The notes: generated from the sequence alone by a model not told the origin. Counted from the stretch's first letter, positions 25,251-36,114 are shown. The stretch is DNA of 64,000 bases from Alteromonas portus (GCF_005117025.1 NZ_SWCO01000001.1:310001-374000); one strand, 5' to 3'. Program-made: numbers and translations.

Positions 25251-28200
25251 ATGAGAATATTGACCTTACGCCTTAAAAACTTAAACGCCCTAAAAGGGGA
25301 GTGGAAGATAGATTTCACCCAGTCGCCGTTTATCGACAACGGCCTGTTTGCTATCACAGGCCCAACGGGCGCGGGTAAAACCACCCTACTTGATGCCATT
25401 TGTTTAGCGCTTTATCACCAAACCCCTCGTTTGGGGCCAATTTCAACGTCGAACAACGACATCATGACTCGCGGCACGGCGGAGTGTTTGGCAGAGGTTG
25501 AGTTTGATATTAAGGGTAAAGCATACCGTGCGTTTTGGAGTATGCGCCGGGCCAGAGGAAAAGTAGACGGTAACTTGCAAAGTGCCGATGTTGAGCTTGC
25601 CGAAGTTGAAAGCGGTAAGGTATTGGCTACCCAAGTGCGGCCTAAAAGTGAAGAGATTGAAAAGCTGACAGGCCTTAATTTTGCCCGTTTCACTAAGTCT
25701 ATGATGTTGTCGCAAGGGGATTTTGCTGCGTTTTTAAATGCTAACGAGGCCGACCGAGCCGAGCTGCTTGAAGAGTTAACTGGCACTGAAATTTACGGGC
25801 AGATATCACAGGCAGTACATCAGCAATTTAGTGACGCTAAACAAAAGAAAAAAGAGTTTGCGATAAAGCTAGAAGGCGTAACCTTACTTAGCGACGAGCA
25901 AACCACCCAGCTTGAAGAAGAGCAAGTACAAACCAAGAGCCAAGTTTCAGCGTTTAACCAAACACTTGCTGAACTGCAAAAGCAACAGCAGTGGCAGCAT
26001 GCATTTAACGCCAATGAGCTAGCCATTAAAGAAGCCAGTGCAGCGCAGCAGACCGCGAATAACGCCATTGATGAGGCGAAACAAGAACTTGACCTTCTAA
26101 CCCAAAGTGAGCCGGCTGAGAAGCTTCGCCTACCATTTTTGCAAAGAAACGGGCTTCAGCAAGACGTAACCCGTTATAAAGAAAGGCTTGAAGAGAAGGC
26201 TGCTCAGCTGCCCGAGTTAAAAACGCAAAAGGCACAGCTCAGTTTGGAAGTGACCAACGCTGAACAAGCGTTAGTTCTTACAAAGCAACAAAGCAGTGAG
26301 CTTGAAAAGCGCATAAATGAGCAGGTGATTCCGCTAGATAACCAAATAGCGCAGCTCACTACCGAACAGCAAAAAGCAAACGAAAACGCGGCACGTTTAA
26401 GGCAGTCAATAAACGCGTTAACGCTAAAGCGCACAGACATCGAAAACGCTTCGGCAGATAACAAAACAAAGCTAGGTGAACTGGAAGCTTACTTGAGTGA
26501 ACACCACACACTTAGCGGCATAGCGGAATTCATAAGTGGTTGGAGTGAAACGGCGCGCTATATTGAACATGATAAAAAGCAGTTAAAAACACTGACACAA
26601 AGCGTAAATGATGATCGTCAGGCGCTTTCATCCCTAGATGACGCTATCGCAAAAACAAGTAAGTCGTTAAGCGGGTTAACGCAGATCTTCGATGACAAAA
26701 ACGCGCAAGTAGCCAAGTGCGAGAAGGCGCTTCATGCCGCGCTATCTGACAAATTAACTGATACTAACAACGCTAGCCCTAATGCCAGTGCTTTTAGCAA
26801 AGCGAGCCTTCAGCAAGAGCGCGATACCAAGCTTTATCATTGGGATAACGTGTTGCAGATAGGGCATATTCAACAGCAATATTTGACACTAGAACAAGAG
26901 AAAGTATCGCTGGGTGCGCAAAAGGAAGACTTAGCGAAGAAACTAGCTCAGCAGCAATCTGAGCGCCAAGCCTTGGTTGACGCCTACAGACAAACCCGCA
27001 GTAATTTAAAAGACATAGAGGCGCTTATTGCCTTAGATGCTGAAGTGGCGCACCTGCGCGCCCAGCTAAAAAGTGGCGAGCCATGCCCTGTTTGTGGGGC
27101 TAACGAACACACCACGTCTAGCGTGGCGATTGATGTACCTGAAACTATTCAAAAGCGAGATAGCTTAAAGCTGCAGTTAGATGATATTGAGCAGCAAGGG
27201 GCGCGAGCAAAAGAAAGCGTTACACACACTGAATTCACTCTTGCTCAGGTTAATAAGCAGCTAGAACAGGCAAGCGGGCAACGAGATACGCTGCTAGAAA
27301 AGTGGCAGCAGATTTCAAGCGTACTTAGCGCTGATATATCGAGCTTTAAAAAGGTCGACATTAATACTTCGCAAAGCGTCGCTCAATTCACCGAGCAGTT
27401 TAAAACTCGTCTCGATGACATTAGTGCCCAATTAACCCGTTTAGAAGAGTGCGAGCAAGCCTTAAATGCTGCACTGCAGGCTAAAAATGAAGCGCAACAG
27501 TTGCTACAAGCCAAACAGTCGGAGCTTGCAGTTTCTCTGCAGCAGCGCGAAACCTTGGAAAAACAATTCACCGAACGCAATGTAGAGCTAGAGAACAAAA
27601 CCCAAGGGATTAATAATAGTATTTTAGCGCTCAGCGAGACTATGACGGCTCACGGTGCTGACATTCACAACCTGTCTATTGATGGAATTGCCACGTGGTT
27701 AAATGAAAAAGCCGAAGCGCTTCAAACTTATAAACTCAATTATCAGCTACACGCCAAACTTAAAGATGAGTTACAAGAGGTAGGCAGCACCTTGCTTGTG
27801 CTCAGTCGGGATATCGAAAGTGCTGAGAATCAGCTTAAGGGCGTATCCGAAGAGCTTAAGCAGCTAGATAATAGTTTAAAGGCGCTGCGAGACTCGCGCA
27901 CAACCGTATTCCCTGAAGGCAATATTGCTGAAACAAGGAATAAGGCAAACGCCGCTCAAGAAATGGCTGAGCGAAACGTGAGTGAATGCAAATCTCGCCT
28001 ACAACAAACGGACACTATTTTGTCTCGTTTAGAAGCCGAAATTGCCCAGCTTAATGAGCAAATGCGCGAAAAAGAGCAAGCACTTGCAGAGGCAACAGAG
28101 CACTTTAACCGCCAGTTGGCGAGCAGCCCATTTGCCGACGAGCACGCGTTTAGCAATGCACTTTTAGACGAAGATACCCGCAACACCTTGCTTGAACTGC

Positions 28201-29000
28201 AAAAGCGATTAACTCAGCAAAAACAACAAGCGGACTTAAAGCTAGAAAACGCGTTAGCTGCCGAACAATCGCTAAAAGCCCATGCTAACGCAGCACAGTG
28301 GCAGAGCGAGTTAGAAGAGCACGGTGCACAGTGGCTCGATACGAAAATTAATCAGCAAGCTCAGCAGCGTGACACGCTGTTATCTTCTTTAGGGCAAATT
28401 GAACAGCAGTTAAGCGCTAACAATCAAGCCCGTGAAAAGCAGCAGCAGCTTGTGGACGAGATGGCCGCGTTTGAGGCCTATTATGATGATATTACTTACC
28501 TGCACTCGTTAATTGGTTCGGCCAGCGGCGACAAATTCAGACGTTTTGCACAAGGACTTACTTTAGATAACTTAGTGCAGCTTGCTAATCAACAGCTTGA
28601 TAAATTACACGGTCGCTATCAGCTAATGCGAAAAGAAAACGAAGGATTAGGTTTAAGTGTACTAGACACCTGGCAAGGTGACGTAGTGCGAGACACCAAA
28701 ACCCTATCTGGCGGAGAAAGCTTTTTGGTCAGCCTTGCACTGGCATTAGCTTTATCTGACTTGGTCAGTCACAAGACCAGTATCGACTCGCTGTTTTTAG
28801 ATGAAGGCTTTGGCACTCTTGATGCTGAAACTTTGGATGTGGCCCTTGATGCACTAGACAACTTAAATGCCAGCGGAAAAATGATTGGTGTGATAAGCCA
28901 TATTGAAGCCATGAAAGAGCGTATTCCTACTCAGCTTAAAGTGATTAAACGCAACGGTGTGGGGTTAAGTGCACTAGAAAAACCTTATGCGGTGGGGTGA
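25251..29000 (+). CDS. sbcC: Exonuclease subunit SbcC
   Basis: Rad50-like SMC ATPase of 1249 residues. Walker A is GPTGAGKTT (37-45). Long coiled-coil arms flank a zinc hook CPVCG (C612, C615), placed almost exactly mid-protein. The ABC signature LSGGES is at 1152-1157 and Walker B DEG at D1184-E1185 (LFLDEGFGTLDAETLDVALD). It forms a complex with SbcD from the adjacent gene, which ends 4 nt upstream, so the two are co-translated. Length and layout are typical; the coiled coil is very rich in Gln, Ala and Glu. Confidence 0.98.
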   Translation: MRILTLRLKNLNALKGEWKIDFTQSPFIDNGLFAITGPTGAGKTTLLDAICLALYHQTPRLGPISTSNNDIMTRGTAECLAEVEFDIKGKAYRAFWSMRRARGKVDGNLQSADVELAEVESGKVLATQVRPKSEEIEKLTGLNFARFTKSMMLSQGDFAAFLNANEADRAELLEELTGTEIYGQISQAVHQQFSDAKQKKKEFAIKLEGVTLLSDEQTTQLEEEQVQTKSQVSAFNQTLAELQKQQQWQHAFNANELAIKEASAAQQTANNAIDEAKQELDLLTQSEPAEKLRLPFLQRNGLQQDVTRYKERLEEKAAQLPELKTQKAQLSLEVTNAEQALVLTKQQSSELEKRINEQVIPLDNQIAQLTTEQQKANENAARLRQSINALTLKRTDIENASADNKTKLGELEAYLSEHHTLSGIAEFISGWSETARYIEHDKKQLKTLTQSVNDDRQALSSLDDAIAKTSKSLSGLTQIFDDKNAQVAKCEKALHAALSDKLTDTNNASPNASAFSKASLQQERDTKLYHWDNVLQIGHIQQQYLTLEQEKVSLGAQKEDLAKKLAQQQSERQALVDAYRQTRSNLKDIEALIALDAEVAHLRAQLKSGEPCPVCGANEHTTSSVAIDVPETIQKRDSLKLQLDDIEQQGARAKESVTHTEFTLAQVNKQLEQASGQRDTLLEKWQQISSVLSADISSFKKVDINTSQSVAQFTEQFKTRLDDISAQLTRLEECEQALNAALQAKNEAQQLLQAKQSELAVSLQQRETLEKQFTERNVELENKTQGINNSILALSETMTAHGADIHNLSIDGIATWLNEKAEALQTYKLNYQLHAKLKDELQEVGSTLLVLSRDIESAENQLKGVSEELKQLDNSLKALRDSRTTVFPEGNIAETRNKANAAQEMAERNVSECKSRLQQTDTILSRLEAEIAQLNEQMREKEQALAEATEHFNRQLASSPFADEHAFSNALLDEDTRNTLLELQKRLTQQKQQADLKLENALAAEQSLKAHANAAQWQSELEEHGAQWLDTKINQQAQQRDTLLSSLGQIEQQLSANNQAREKQQQLVDEMAAFEAYYDDITYLHSLIGSASGDKFRRFAQGLTLDNLVQLANQQLDKLHGRYQLMRKENEGLGLSVLDTWQGDVVRDTKTLSGGESFLVSLALALALSDLVSHKTSIDSLFLDEGFGTLDAETLDVALDALDNLNASGKMIGVISHIEAMKERIPTQLKVIKRNGVGLSALEKPYAVG

Positions 29001-29124
29001 ACTCACCGCTTAGGAGTTAGTAGCTAAAACGTTTGCTTACAAGTATGTGCGCGTTAAATGCTCGCAAGATCATGGTTTTATGATACTTTATTGTTCTTAA
29101 AAGTAGATATGGACATCATAAACA

Positions 29125-30546
29125 GTGAAACGATTTGCGATACTCCCTCTTTTTGCCTCTTTCTGTTCGTTTGGTAGTACCTTTCAGTGTGAAAGTGAGT
29201 TTGAATGGCTAAAGAGCACGTTTGAAAACAACGATGCCGGTTTTCAGTATAGCGTCGAGAAAAAAGGGCAGGACCTTTATTCCGCCCACAACAACGCCAT
29301 CTTGGCTCGGGTACAAAGCGCGAAGAACGAAGCGCAATGCCACACAGTACTTATCGACTGGCTTAAATTTTTTCGCAAGGGGCATGTTGGTCTTGGGCTA
29401 AATACGAATGGTACAGTGGAAGCGACTCGCGAATCGGAAGTGCATGACTTCGACTTATCGTCATTTAAACAGTATTTAAAAAGCAAGCGTGACGAAACTC
29501 TTGAAGGGATTTGGCAATTCTCAAGCTATACGGTTGCGTTAAAAAAAGAAGGTAATGTCCATAAAGCTTATATCCTTGAAAGTACCAACCCGTCATGGAA
29601 GGCGGGACAAGTAAAGTTCATCCTTAACGACCCTGCAGACAGCAATACTGCGAAAGTGACGTTTTTTATGGGCGATCACTCCACCCGACAAATAGAGACC
29701 ATAACGTACTTGGGTAACAACGAAGTGGTGTTGGGCAATAGCTTTATCGTTATGTCGCGAGAGGAACCGCGACAAGAATCGTCGCCTGAAATAACACGCT
29801 ATGTTCGCCTACTAAGTACAAAGGCTCCGCTATTCGAAAAAATTTCAGAGAACACAGTATTAGTTCGCATACCGTCTTTCGACCATGCCCTCAAAAAAGA
29901 TATCGACGCCGTTATCGCTGAGCACCTGGACACAATTCTAAAAACCGAAAACCTCATTATCGACATCCGGGGAAACGGTGGTGGTAGTGATGCAAGCTAT
30001 GCTTCTTTACTACCAATTTTATACACCAACCCTATTCGCACTGTAGGCGTGGAATACCTATCTACCGAGCTTAACAACTCTAGAATGCTCGGCTTTTTGC
30101 AAAACCCTCATTTTAGTGAAGAAGAAAAGCAGTGGGCCAAAGACGGGTACGACATTCTTCAGCAACACATCGGCAGCTACATCAATATTGGCGAAGATGT
30201 AACGGTGGCGACATTCGATAAAGTCGAACCTCTGCCAAAAAGTATTGGCGTACTCGTTGATTCAAGTAATGGTAGTACCGCAGAACAGTTTTTGCTGGCG
30301 GCTAAACAAAGCAAGAAAGTAAAGTTGTTTGGGCAAACTACTGCGGGTGTGCTCGATATCTCTAATATGTATAAAACTGATTCGCCGAGCGGTGTTTTTA
30401 CCTTACATTACAGTCTCACCAAAAGTTTGCGTATCCCCCACATGGCCGTTGATGGAGTGGGCATTCAGCCAGACTATTATATTGACGAAGAGCTCCCTCT
30501 TTACGAGTGGACCTCGTTCACTAGAAATGTTTTGGAGACGCTCTAG
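29125..30546 (+). CDS. Secreted S41-family peptidase
   Basis: 473 residues with an N-terminal signal (MKRFAILPLFASFCSFGSTF). The S41 (C-terminal processing peptidase/tricorn-like) domain has LIIDIRGNGGGSDASYASLL and the catalytic-serine segment SSNGSTAEQF (S384), followed by KLFGQTTAGVLD. No PDZ domain is evident. The insert between the N-terminal part and the catalytic domain has a beta-rich pattern. Translation starts at GTG. It is probably periplasmic or outer-membrane associated; substrate unknown. It follows sbcC by 124 nt and is probably transcribed on its own. Confidence 0.88.
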   Translation: MKRFAILPLFASFCSFGSTFQCESEFEWLKSTFENNDAGFQYSVEKKGQDLYSAHNNAILARVQSAKNEAQCHTVLIDWLKFFRKGHVGLGLNTNGTVEATRESEVHDFDLSSFKQYLKSKRDETLEGIWQFSSYTVALKKEGNVHKAYILESTNPSWKAGQVKFILNDPADSNTAKVTFFMGDHSTRQIETITYLGNNEVVLGNSFIVMSREEPRQESSPEITRYVRLLSTKAPLFEKISENTVLVRIPSFDHALKKDIDAVIAEHLDTILKTENLIIDIRGNGGGSDASYASLLPILYTNPIRTVGVEYLSTELNNSRMLGFLQNPHFSEEEKQWAKDGYDILQQHIGSYINIGEDVTVATFDKVEPLPKSIGVLVDSSNGSTAEQFLLAAKQSKKVKLFGQTTAGVLDISNMYKTDSPSGVFTLHYSLTKSLRIPHMAVDGVGIQPDYYIDEELPLYEWTSFTRNVLETL

Positions 30547-30645
30547 AGCAGTAGGGTTAAAAAAGTTTATGGCAAACTCAATAACCAGTTACAAACTAAC
30601 ATAACATGATAGTGTAGGCGTCCCTGCCTAAGTGCTCATCGCTTT

Positions 30646-31404
30646 TTAGCAACCAAGGTCGCTAGATAAGCCGCCTAACTGACCTTCGACAGCGCTTTCT
30701 TTATAGCTTGGTAATGAAGGCATGATATTTAACCCCGTGCGGCTTTCTACTTCGTTCACGGTTACTTCAGTAGAGCAAAAGTTGTCGCTACGGGACGCAT
30801 TTTGCTCCATGATAAATGCTGACGCTTCTACCCACCCGTTAACGTCAGTTATAACCACTTTAAAATAGCCGCTTGGGATAGTATGAGATTCGTCGGCTTC
30901 AGGCAGAGACCCAAAATACCACTCATATAATGGTCCTGAGACCACGTATACATCTTGTCCAGAACGCACAACGTTACGAACAGCGTTTTCTAAATCAACC
31001 CATGGGCCTTGGTTTAAATCTGAGTCTTGGGGAGTAATGTTTGATAAGTAGTTCAAAGTACTCCAGTCAGCAGTATTACTAAATGATGCAAGAGGAACTT
31101 GGTGTCCACGATCCGTACCAATAGTTGCCCATGCACTTGTATAATCGTTTGGCTCCAAAGTATTTGCAGAGTTTATTGAGGGATCAGCCTTCCAGTTTCT
31201 ACTACGAGATGGCCCGTCAATAGTACTTGGGGTAACGTGATAAGCAACCCAGTTGGCGAATTTAGTTTGAGAGTTATTGTGAAGCGTGTAAATAGAGCGA
31301 GTAATTGTTTGGCCCGACACACCCGTCGGGCAGTTGTAAACACAGTTGTCTGCAGCTGCACTAAAAGCTACAAAAGCCATTATCGATATAAAGTATTTTT
31401 TCAT
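30646..31404 (-). CDS. Secreted DNA/RNA non-specific endonuclease
   Basis: 252-residue beta-beta-alpha-metal nuclease (Serratia nuclease family). The catalytic motif DRGHQVPLASF (D98-R99-G100-H101) precedes YLSNITPQDSDLNQGPW, which supplies the conserved Asn that binds Mg2+. A signal peptide (MKKYFISIMAFVAFSAAA) predicts export. Cysteines in DNCVYNCPTG and near the C-terminus (NFCSTE, DLGC) could form disulfides, as expected for an extracellular enzyme. AAAGGAAATAAA supports this ATG over one 90 nt upstream. It likely degrades extracellular nucleic acids for nutrients or biofilm turnover. Confidence 0.93.
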   Translation of the reverse strand: MKKYFISIMAFVAFSAAADNCVYNCPTGVSGQTITRSIYTLHNNSQTKFANWVAYHVTPSTIDGPSRSRNWKADPSINSANTLEPNDYTSAWATIGTDRGHQVPLASFSNTADWSTLNYLSNITPQDSDLNQGPWVDLENAVRNVVRSGQDVYVVSGPLYEWYFGSLPEADESHTIPSGYFKVVITDVNGWVEASAFIMEQNASRSDNFCSTEVTVNEVESRTGLNIMPSLPSYKESAVEGQLGGLSSDLGC

Positions 31405-31658
31405 TTTATTTCCTTTGTAAGTGTTTCCTGCTTTAGGGCAGGCTGTACCAAAGTACAGGTATAAGATGTCAGGAAATAGAAATAAATATGACATTACTCA
31501 GTGACTTAGTTTGATAGAGCTAAGGTTGCAGTTGTGTAGTGGAAATGTTGGTAAACGGCAAGCATGCGGTTATTTGCGAGTAACTAAGACCAAACTGGTT
31601 CATTTGTGTAACGTTATCCTTTATGGTGCTTCGTCAAAATAATAATGGACCAATATTT

Positions 31659-32879
31659 ATGGACTCAACGTCACGCCCCAGCCTGTTTCAGCGCTACATG
31701 AATGGCAGTTTGGTACTGCAAATTATCATCGGTATTGTATGTGGTATTGCGATAGCGAGTTTTTCACCTTCAGCTGCTCAATCTGCAGGGCTGTTGGGGA
31801 GCTTATTCGTAAAAGCCCTTAAAGCGATTGCGCCTCTGTTAGTGTTTGTTTTGGTCATGGCGTCAATTGCCAATCACAAACAAAATGAGCAAACCTTTAT
31901 CAAACCCGTTTTGGTGCTGTACCTCGTAGGTACGCTACTGGCATCGCTCACTGCGGTGTTGGCGAGTTTCGCTTTTCCTACAAGCCTGAGTTTAGTAACT
32001 TCAGAAGTTAGTCAAGCTGCGCCGAAAGGGGTATCGGAAGTGCTCACCACATTGCTTTATAACATGGTGGATAACCCGGTGAACGCGCTAGTAAACGGAA
32101 ACTATATTGGTATTCTAACCTGGGCTGTAGGCCTAGGTTTAGGCCTTCGTCATGCTAGCGAGGCAACGAAAGCGCTACTTCAAAATATGGCTGATAGCGT
32201 AACAACCGTAGTTGGGTTTGTTATCAGACTCGCGCCTTTCGGTATTTTCGGCTTGGTAGCCAATACCATAGCGACTACAGGCTTTGAAGCATTGCTTGGC
32301 TATTCACATCTACTAACAGTGCTGATTGGCGCTATGCTATTTATCGCACTTGTAGCCAATCCGTTGTTAGTATTTTTGGCAACGAAAAAGAACCCTTATC
32401 CTCTGGTATTTAAATGCTTAAAAGAAAGTGGTATTACGGCATTTTTCACCCGTAGTTCGGCGGCGAATATTCCGGTAAACATGGCGCTGTGTAAACGCTT
32501 AAAGCTTGATGAGGATACCTATTCGGTATCTATTCCGTTAGGCGCTACTATAAATATGGCTGGGGCTGCAATTACAATTACCGTGTTGACGCTAGCTGCG
32601 GTTAATACCTTGGGAATTTCTGTAGACTTTCCCACCGCGGTACTATTAAGCGTTATTGCTGCGGTATCAGCATGCGGAAGTTCAGGTGTTGCTGGTGGTT
32701 CGCTACTGCTTATTCCGCTTGCCTGTAGCCTGTTCAACATACCTAATGAAGTGGCTATGCAGGTGGTCGCGGTGGGCTTTATTGTGGGCGTATTGCAAGA
32801 CTCTGCCGAAACGGCGCTAAATAGCTCTACTGATGTTTTGTTTACAGCTGCTGCGTGTGAAAGGGCAGGCGGCCAGTAA
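31659..32879 (+). CDS. sstT: Sodium:serine/threonine symporter SstT
   Basis: 406-residue member of the dicarboxylate/amino acid:cation symporter family, matching SstT over its whole length: [20 protein letters not shown] at the start, [21 protein letters not shown], and the re-entrant/ion-site segments [12 protein letters not shown] and [16 protein letters not shown]. About eight membrane helices and two hairpins are expected. An ATG 36 nt upstream is also in frame, but this start aligns with E. coli SstT. It imports serine and threonine with Na+, which suits a marine cell. Convergent with hutG. Confidence 0.96.
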   Translation: MDSTSRPSLFQRYMNGSLVLQIIIGIVCGIAIASFSPSAAQSAGLLGSLFVKALKAIAPLLVFVLVMASIANHKQNEQTFIKPVLVLYLVGTLLASLTAVLASFAFPTSLSLVTSEVSQAAPKGVSEVLTTLLYNMVDNPVNALVNGNYIGILTWAVGLGLGLRHASEATKALLQNMADSVTTVVGFVIRLAPFGIFGLVANTIATTGFEALLGYSHLLTVLIGAMLFIALVANPLLVFLATKKNPYPLVFKCLKESGITAFFTRSSAANIPVNMALCKRLKLDEDTYSVSIPLGATINMAGAAITITVLTLAAVNTLGISVDFPTAVLLSVIAAVSACGSSGVAGGSLLLIPLACSLFNIPNEVAMQVVAVGFIVGVLQDSAETALNSSTDVLFTAAACERAGGQ

Positions 32880-32899
32880 ACATAAAAGCGTTAAACAGT

Positions 32900-33868
32900 T
32901 TAAGTGTGCGAACTTACTGCATCTACCGCTTCAAAAATTAGCCGTGCAGCCAGCTTTGCTGTGCGGCTATCAATATCATAATTGGGGTTCATTTCCGCAA
33001 CGTCACACAATCTCCATTGATACCCGTAAGTACTTTGATGCTGTGCTAAAAAGTGTAGCGTGTTGATAACTAGTGTGGGGGAAATCCCCAATGCACTGGG
33101 CGCGCTAACGCCAGGTGCTTGTGCGGCTGGAAATGCATCTAAACATACAGTGACGTAAAGCTCATCGATGTCTTTTAGCATCGGAGAGAGCAGCTCATCT
33201 ATTCGCTGCATGCACAGCGATTCATCATTTAACGCCAAATCGGTTAAATAACGCGTGTTTGACATATTGGCAAAGGTAAACAGCGCTGGTGTATTAGCAG
33301 CTTTCGATACGCCTAAACAAGCGTAATGAAACGGTGTGTCGTGTAGCTGGCAGTGATCATACACTTGCCTGAACGGCGTACCTGAACTGGTGTTTGGTGA
33401 AGGCTTTCTTAAATCGAAATGGGCGTCGAAATTAATAATACCAATGCGGGCGCTTTCGGGCTTAGCATTGAAAACCCCTTGATAGCTACCCCATGCAATT
33501 TCATGTCCCCCTCCCAGACCAATGACCAAACCATCATTTTGCTTGAGCGCATAGCAAATGGCGTCAGCATATTGGGTTTGTGACTGGGCTAAGTTCTCTT
33601 TAGCGGTAACATTCCCTAAATCGGCTAATGATGCGTTTGGCCAGTGCCAAGGCAAGTTTGCAAGTGCTTGGCGAATAGCGTTGGGACCAGTAACTGCACC
33701 TACCCGGCCTTTATTAAATGCCACGCCCAAATCACTTTCAAAACCGACAAGGGTAACGGAGTTGGCTAATGAATTATCTTCGCCAACCGCGAGTTTGTTC
33801 ACTTTTTGATGCCAACGTTGGCCCTCAATGCCGTCTTCACTGTCTATTCTACCTTGCCACTTAAACAC
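32900..33868 (-). CDS. hutG: Formimidoylglutamase HutG
   Basis: 322-residue arginase/ureohydrolase-family enzyme that releases formamide from N-formimidoylglutamate, the last step of this hut branch. Mn-binding motifs are GGGHEIAWG, NFDAHFDLR and VCLDAFPAAQAPGVSAP. The start is a GTG (reading MFKWQGRIDSEDG) with GGAAGG 5 nt upstream, overlapping the last codons of hutI by 8 nt. An upstream ATG would extend far into hutI and is unlikely. Presence of HutG implies the four-step pathway without HutF. Confidence 0.94.
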   Translation of the reverse strand: MFKWQGRIDSEDGIEGQRWHQKVNKLAVGEDNSLANSVTLVGFESDLGVAFNKGRVGAVTGPNAIRQALANLPWHWPNASLADLGNVTAKENLAQSQTQYADAICYALKQNDGLVIGLGGGHEIAWGSYQGVFNAKPESARIGIINFDAHFDLRKPSPNTSSGTPFRQVYDHCQLHDTPFHYACLGVSKAANTPALFTFANMSNTRYLTDLALNDESLCMQRIDELLSPMLKDIDELYVTVCLDAFPAAQAPGVSAPSALGISPTLVINTLHFLAQHQSTYGYQWRLCDVAEMNPNYDIDSRTAKLAARLIFEAVDAVSSHT

Positions 33869-35138
33869 GTTTACCTTCCTTAAACACCGCAATGGGGCGG
33901 TGTCCATTAATACAATAGGCAAGCTCAGCCGGCGTTTCGATATCCCACAGCGTTAAATCAGCAAGTTTGCCTGCTTCAATAACTCCTCGGTCTTGCAACC
34001 CAAGAGCACTTGCCCCATGTAGTGTAGCGCCGCGAAGTGCTTCTTCTGGCGTTAGTTGAAACAACACACAGCTCATATTTATTGCAGTAAGTATAGAAGC
34101 TAAAGGTGAACTGCCGGGGTTAAAGTCTGTCGCTATTGCCATAGGAATATTATGGGTGCGAAGTGCATTTACCGGCGGCTTTTGAACTTCACTTAAGTAA
34201 TAAAATGCGCCTGGTAAAAGCACTGCAACGGTGCCACTTTGGGCAAGTAAGGGGATGTCGTTGTCAGCTAAGTACTCGATGTGGTCTACCGACAGTGCGT
34301 CGTATTTAGCCGCTAAAACAGCACCTTTACTGTCGCTAAGCTGCTCTACATGAGCTTTAATGGGTAAACCGTGTTGCTGTGCGCAGCTAAAAACACGTTC
34401 TGTTTGAGAAGTTGAAAAACCGATAGTTTCACAAAATACATCAACGGCGTCAGCCAAGTTTTGCGAAGCAATATGAGGAAGTGCTTTGTCACAAATAAAA
34501 TCAATATACCCGTCTGAGTCCTCAGCAAATTCATCGGGTAGGGCGTGAGCGCCTAAATAGGTAGTTTTAATACTCACAGGAAGATGCTGCTCAAGGGATT
34601 TAGCCACACGTAACATACGCACTTCAGTGTCTAAATCCAGCCCGTATCCTGACTTGACTTCAATAGTGGTAACACCTTCTTCGCACAGTCGCTTTGCTCG
34701 CTTTATGGCACTGTGGAGCAGGGGGAGTTCGTCAGAGCGTCGAGTTTTTTCAACCGTCCCTTTAATGCCACCGCCGCGCTGCGCAATGTCTACATAACTT
34801 GCGCCCTGCAATCGCATTTCAAATTCTTCGGCGCGATTGCCGCCGTATACTAAATGTGTGTGGCAATCGATAAAGCCGGGTAATAGCCATGGGAGCTTGG
34901 CTTTCGCATTGTCATCTTCATTTAGTGGAACAAGGGAAGCGGCATCTATTACGTTTTTGGCATGCTTAACTGCTTCGTCCAGCGAGTTATCGGAAGGTAT
35001 TAACGCAGCAATTTTGCCGTCTTTTATAGCAATGGCGTGTGGAGGTAATTCGCCATAAGGCAACTCGTTGTCTTGCATAGACGCAATGCGAACGTTGTAA
35101 ATAAGCATGTCGTACTGATAACCCATAACGTGTTCCAC
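33861..35138 (-). CDS. hutI: Imidazolonepropionase HutI
   Basis: 425-residue amidohydrolase that opens imidazolone propionate in histidine degradation. It has metal ligands HTH in PGFIDCHTHLVYGG, then EVKSGYGLDLDTEVRMLRV, the histidine of KAHVEQLSD and aspartate in IATDFNPGSSP. It is the first gene of the hutI-hutG transcript, divergent from hutC. The listed start is a GTG preceded by AAGAGGTGG; an ATG four codons later also has a plausible GAGTGG, so the N-terminus may be shorter. Regulated by HutC through the shared operator. Confidence 0.95.
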   Translation of the reverse strand: MEHVMGYQYDMLIYNVRIASMQDNELPYGELPPHAIAIKDGKIAALIPSDNSLDEAVKHAKNVIDAASLVPLNEDDNAKAKLPWLLPGFIDCHTHLVYGGNRAEEFEMRLQGASYVDIAQRGGGIKGTVEKTRRSDELPLLHSAIKRAKRLCEEGVTTIEVKSGYGLDLDTEVRMLRVAKSLEQHLPVSIKTTYLGAHALPDEFAEDSDGYIDFICDKALPHIASQNLADAVDVFCETIGFSTSQTERVFSCAQQHGLPIKAHVEQLSDSKGAVLAAKYDALSVDHIEYLADNDIPLLAQSGTVAVLLPGAFYYLSEVQKPPVNALRTHNIPMAIATDFNPGSSPLASILTAINMSCVLFQLTPEEALRGATLHGASALGLQDRGVIEAGKLADLTLWDIETPAELAYCINGHRPIAVFKEGKRV

Positions 35139-35228
35139 TCTATGCCACCTCTTGTTTGCTTCTTTGTCTAACTCTGTCCTGAGCTTTTATTGAAACCTAG
35201 TGCAAATTTTGAAATTAGTTTACTTGTG

Positions 35229-35250
35229 CATACTTGTATATACAAGTATG
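35229..35250. promoter_or_regulatory. HutC operator, perfect 22-bp palindrome
   Basis: CATACTTGTAT followed by its exact reverse complement. The core CTTGTATATACAAG is the classic HutC target known from Pseudomonas and Klebsiella hut operons. It lies in the 153-bp gap between divergent hutI and hutC, so one repressor site can control both transcripts; urocanate would be the inducer. Confidence 0.93.
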
Positions 35251-35291
35251 CTGTTAGCATATTATTAACAATTTAGTTGTGAACCCACGAT

Positions 35292-36014
35292 ATGCAACCT
35301 CGATACAGGGTAATTAAAACAGCAATTTTGGATGCCATCGAAAGCGGTGAAATGAAGCCCGGTAGCCAAGTGCCTTCTGAAAACCAACTTGCACAGCAGC
35401 ACGGTGTAAGCCGAATGACTGCGCGTAGAGCACTAAGTGAAATGGTGGACGAAGGTATTTTAATGCGTAGTCAGGGCATAGGCACTTTTGTGTCAGACAG
35501 TCGCCCCATGAGTTCAATGCTAGAGATCAAAAGTATTCGCGATGAAATAGAGCAGCGGGGGCATAGGTATACCAATGAAATATTGGTATTGGAAACTTCG
35601 CCAGCCAGTGATGCTATTTCTCAGCGCTTAGCTGTTGATGTAGGAGTGCCTGTATTTCACAGCATTATTGTGCATTGTGAAAACAACTTACCTGTTCAGT
35701 ATGAAGAACGATGGGTTAACCCTGCGTGGATTAGCGACTATTTAGACAAAGATTTTAAAGCGCAAACCGCAAACTTTTATCTGAACCAAGTCGCGCCACT
35801 TTCTCAGGCGGACCACAGCGTAGAAGCAGTAATTGTTGAAAAAGATATTGCTCAGGCATTACTGATAAAGCCTAAAGAGCCCTGCCTAAAAGTTACTCGA
35901 CGAACGTTTTCACGGGGGCAGGGAGGGGCAACAGGCGCAGGCGTTGTAGTGAGTCATGCAGTGCTTTATCACCCAGGCAGTCGTTACCGCTTAGGAGGAC
36001 ATTTGGAGTTCTAA
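35292..36014 (+). CDS. hutC: Histidine utilisation repressor HutC
   Basis: 240-residue GntR-family regulator with a winged-helix N-terminus ([41 protein letters not shown]) and a UTRA effector domain from about residue 80 ([31 protein letters not shown]). This N-domain/UTRA pair and the hut context identify HutC, which binds urocanate. The gene begins about 40 bp after the palindromic operator, so it is autoregulated, and it leads the hutC-hutU-hutH run. Confidence 0.95.
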   Translation: MQPRYRVIKTAILDAIESGEMKPGSQVPSENQLAQQHGVSRMTARRALSEMVDEGILMRSQGIGTFVSDSRPMSSMLEIKSIRDEIEQRGHRYTNEILVLETSPASDAISQRLAVDVGVPVFHSIIVHCENNLPVQYEERWVNPAWISDYLDKDFKAQTANFYLNQVAPLSQADHSVEAVIVEKDIAQALLIKPKEPCLKVTRRTFSRGQGGATGAGVVVSHAVLYHPGSRYRLGGHLEF

Positions 36015-36114
36015 ATTTATACGCGCTGAAGGTGAGAGCCACCAAAGTACTGTTATAAAAAATGCGGTTTCTTATAAAAATATATTGGCGAAACAAGAAG
36101 CCCAGGAGAAGTTT

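Noticed and set aside
24826..25251. Minus-strand frame across the sbcD repeat
   Set aside because: Ser/Ala/Val-rich antisense product of the 15-bp repeat; not a gene.
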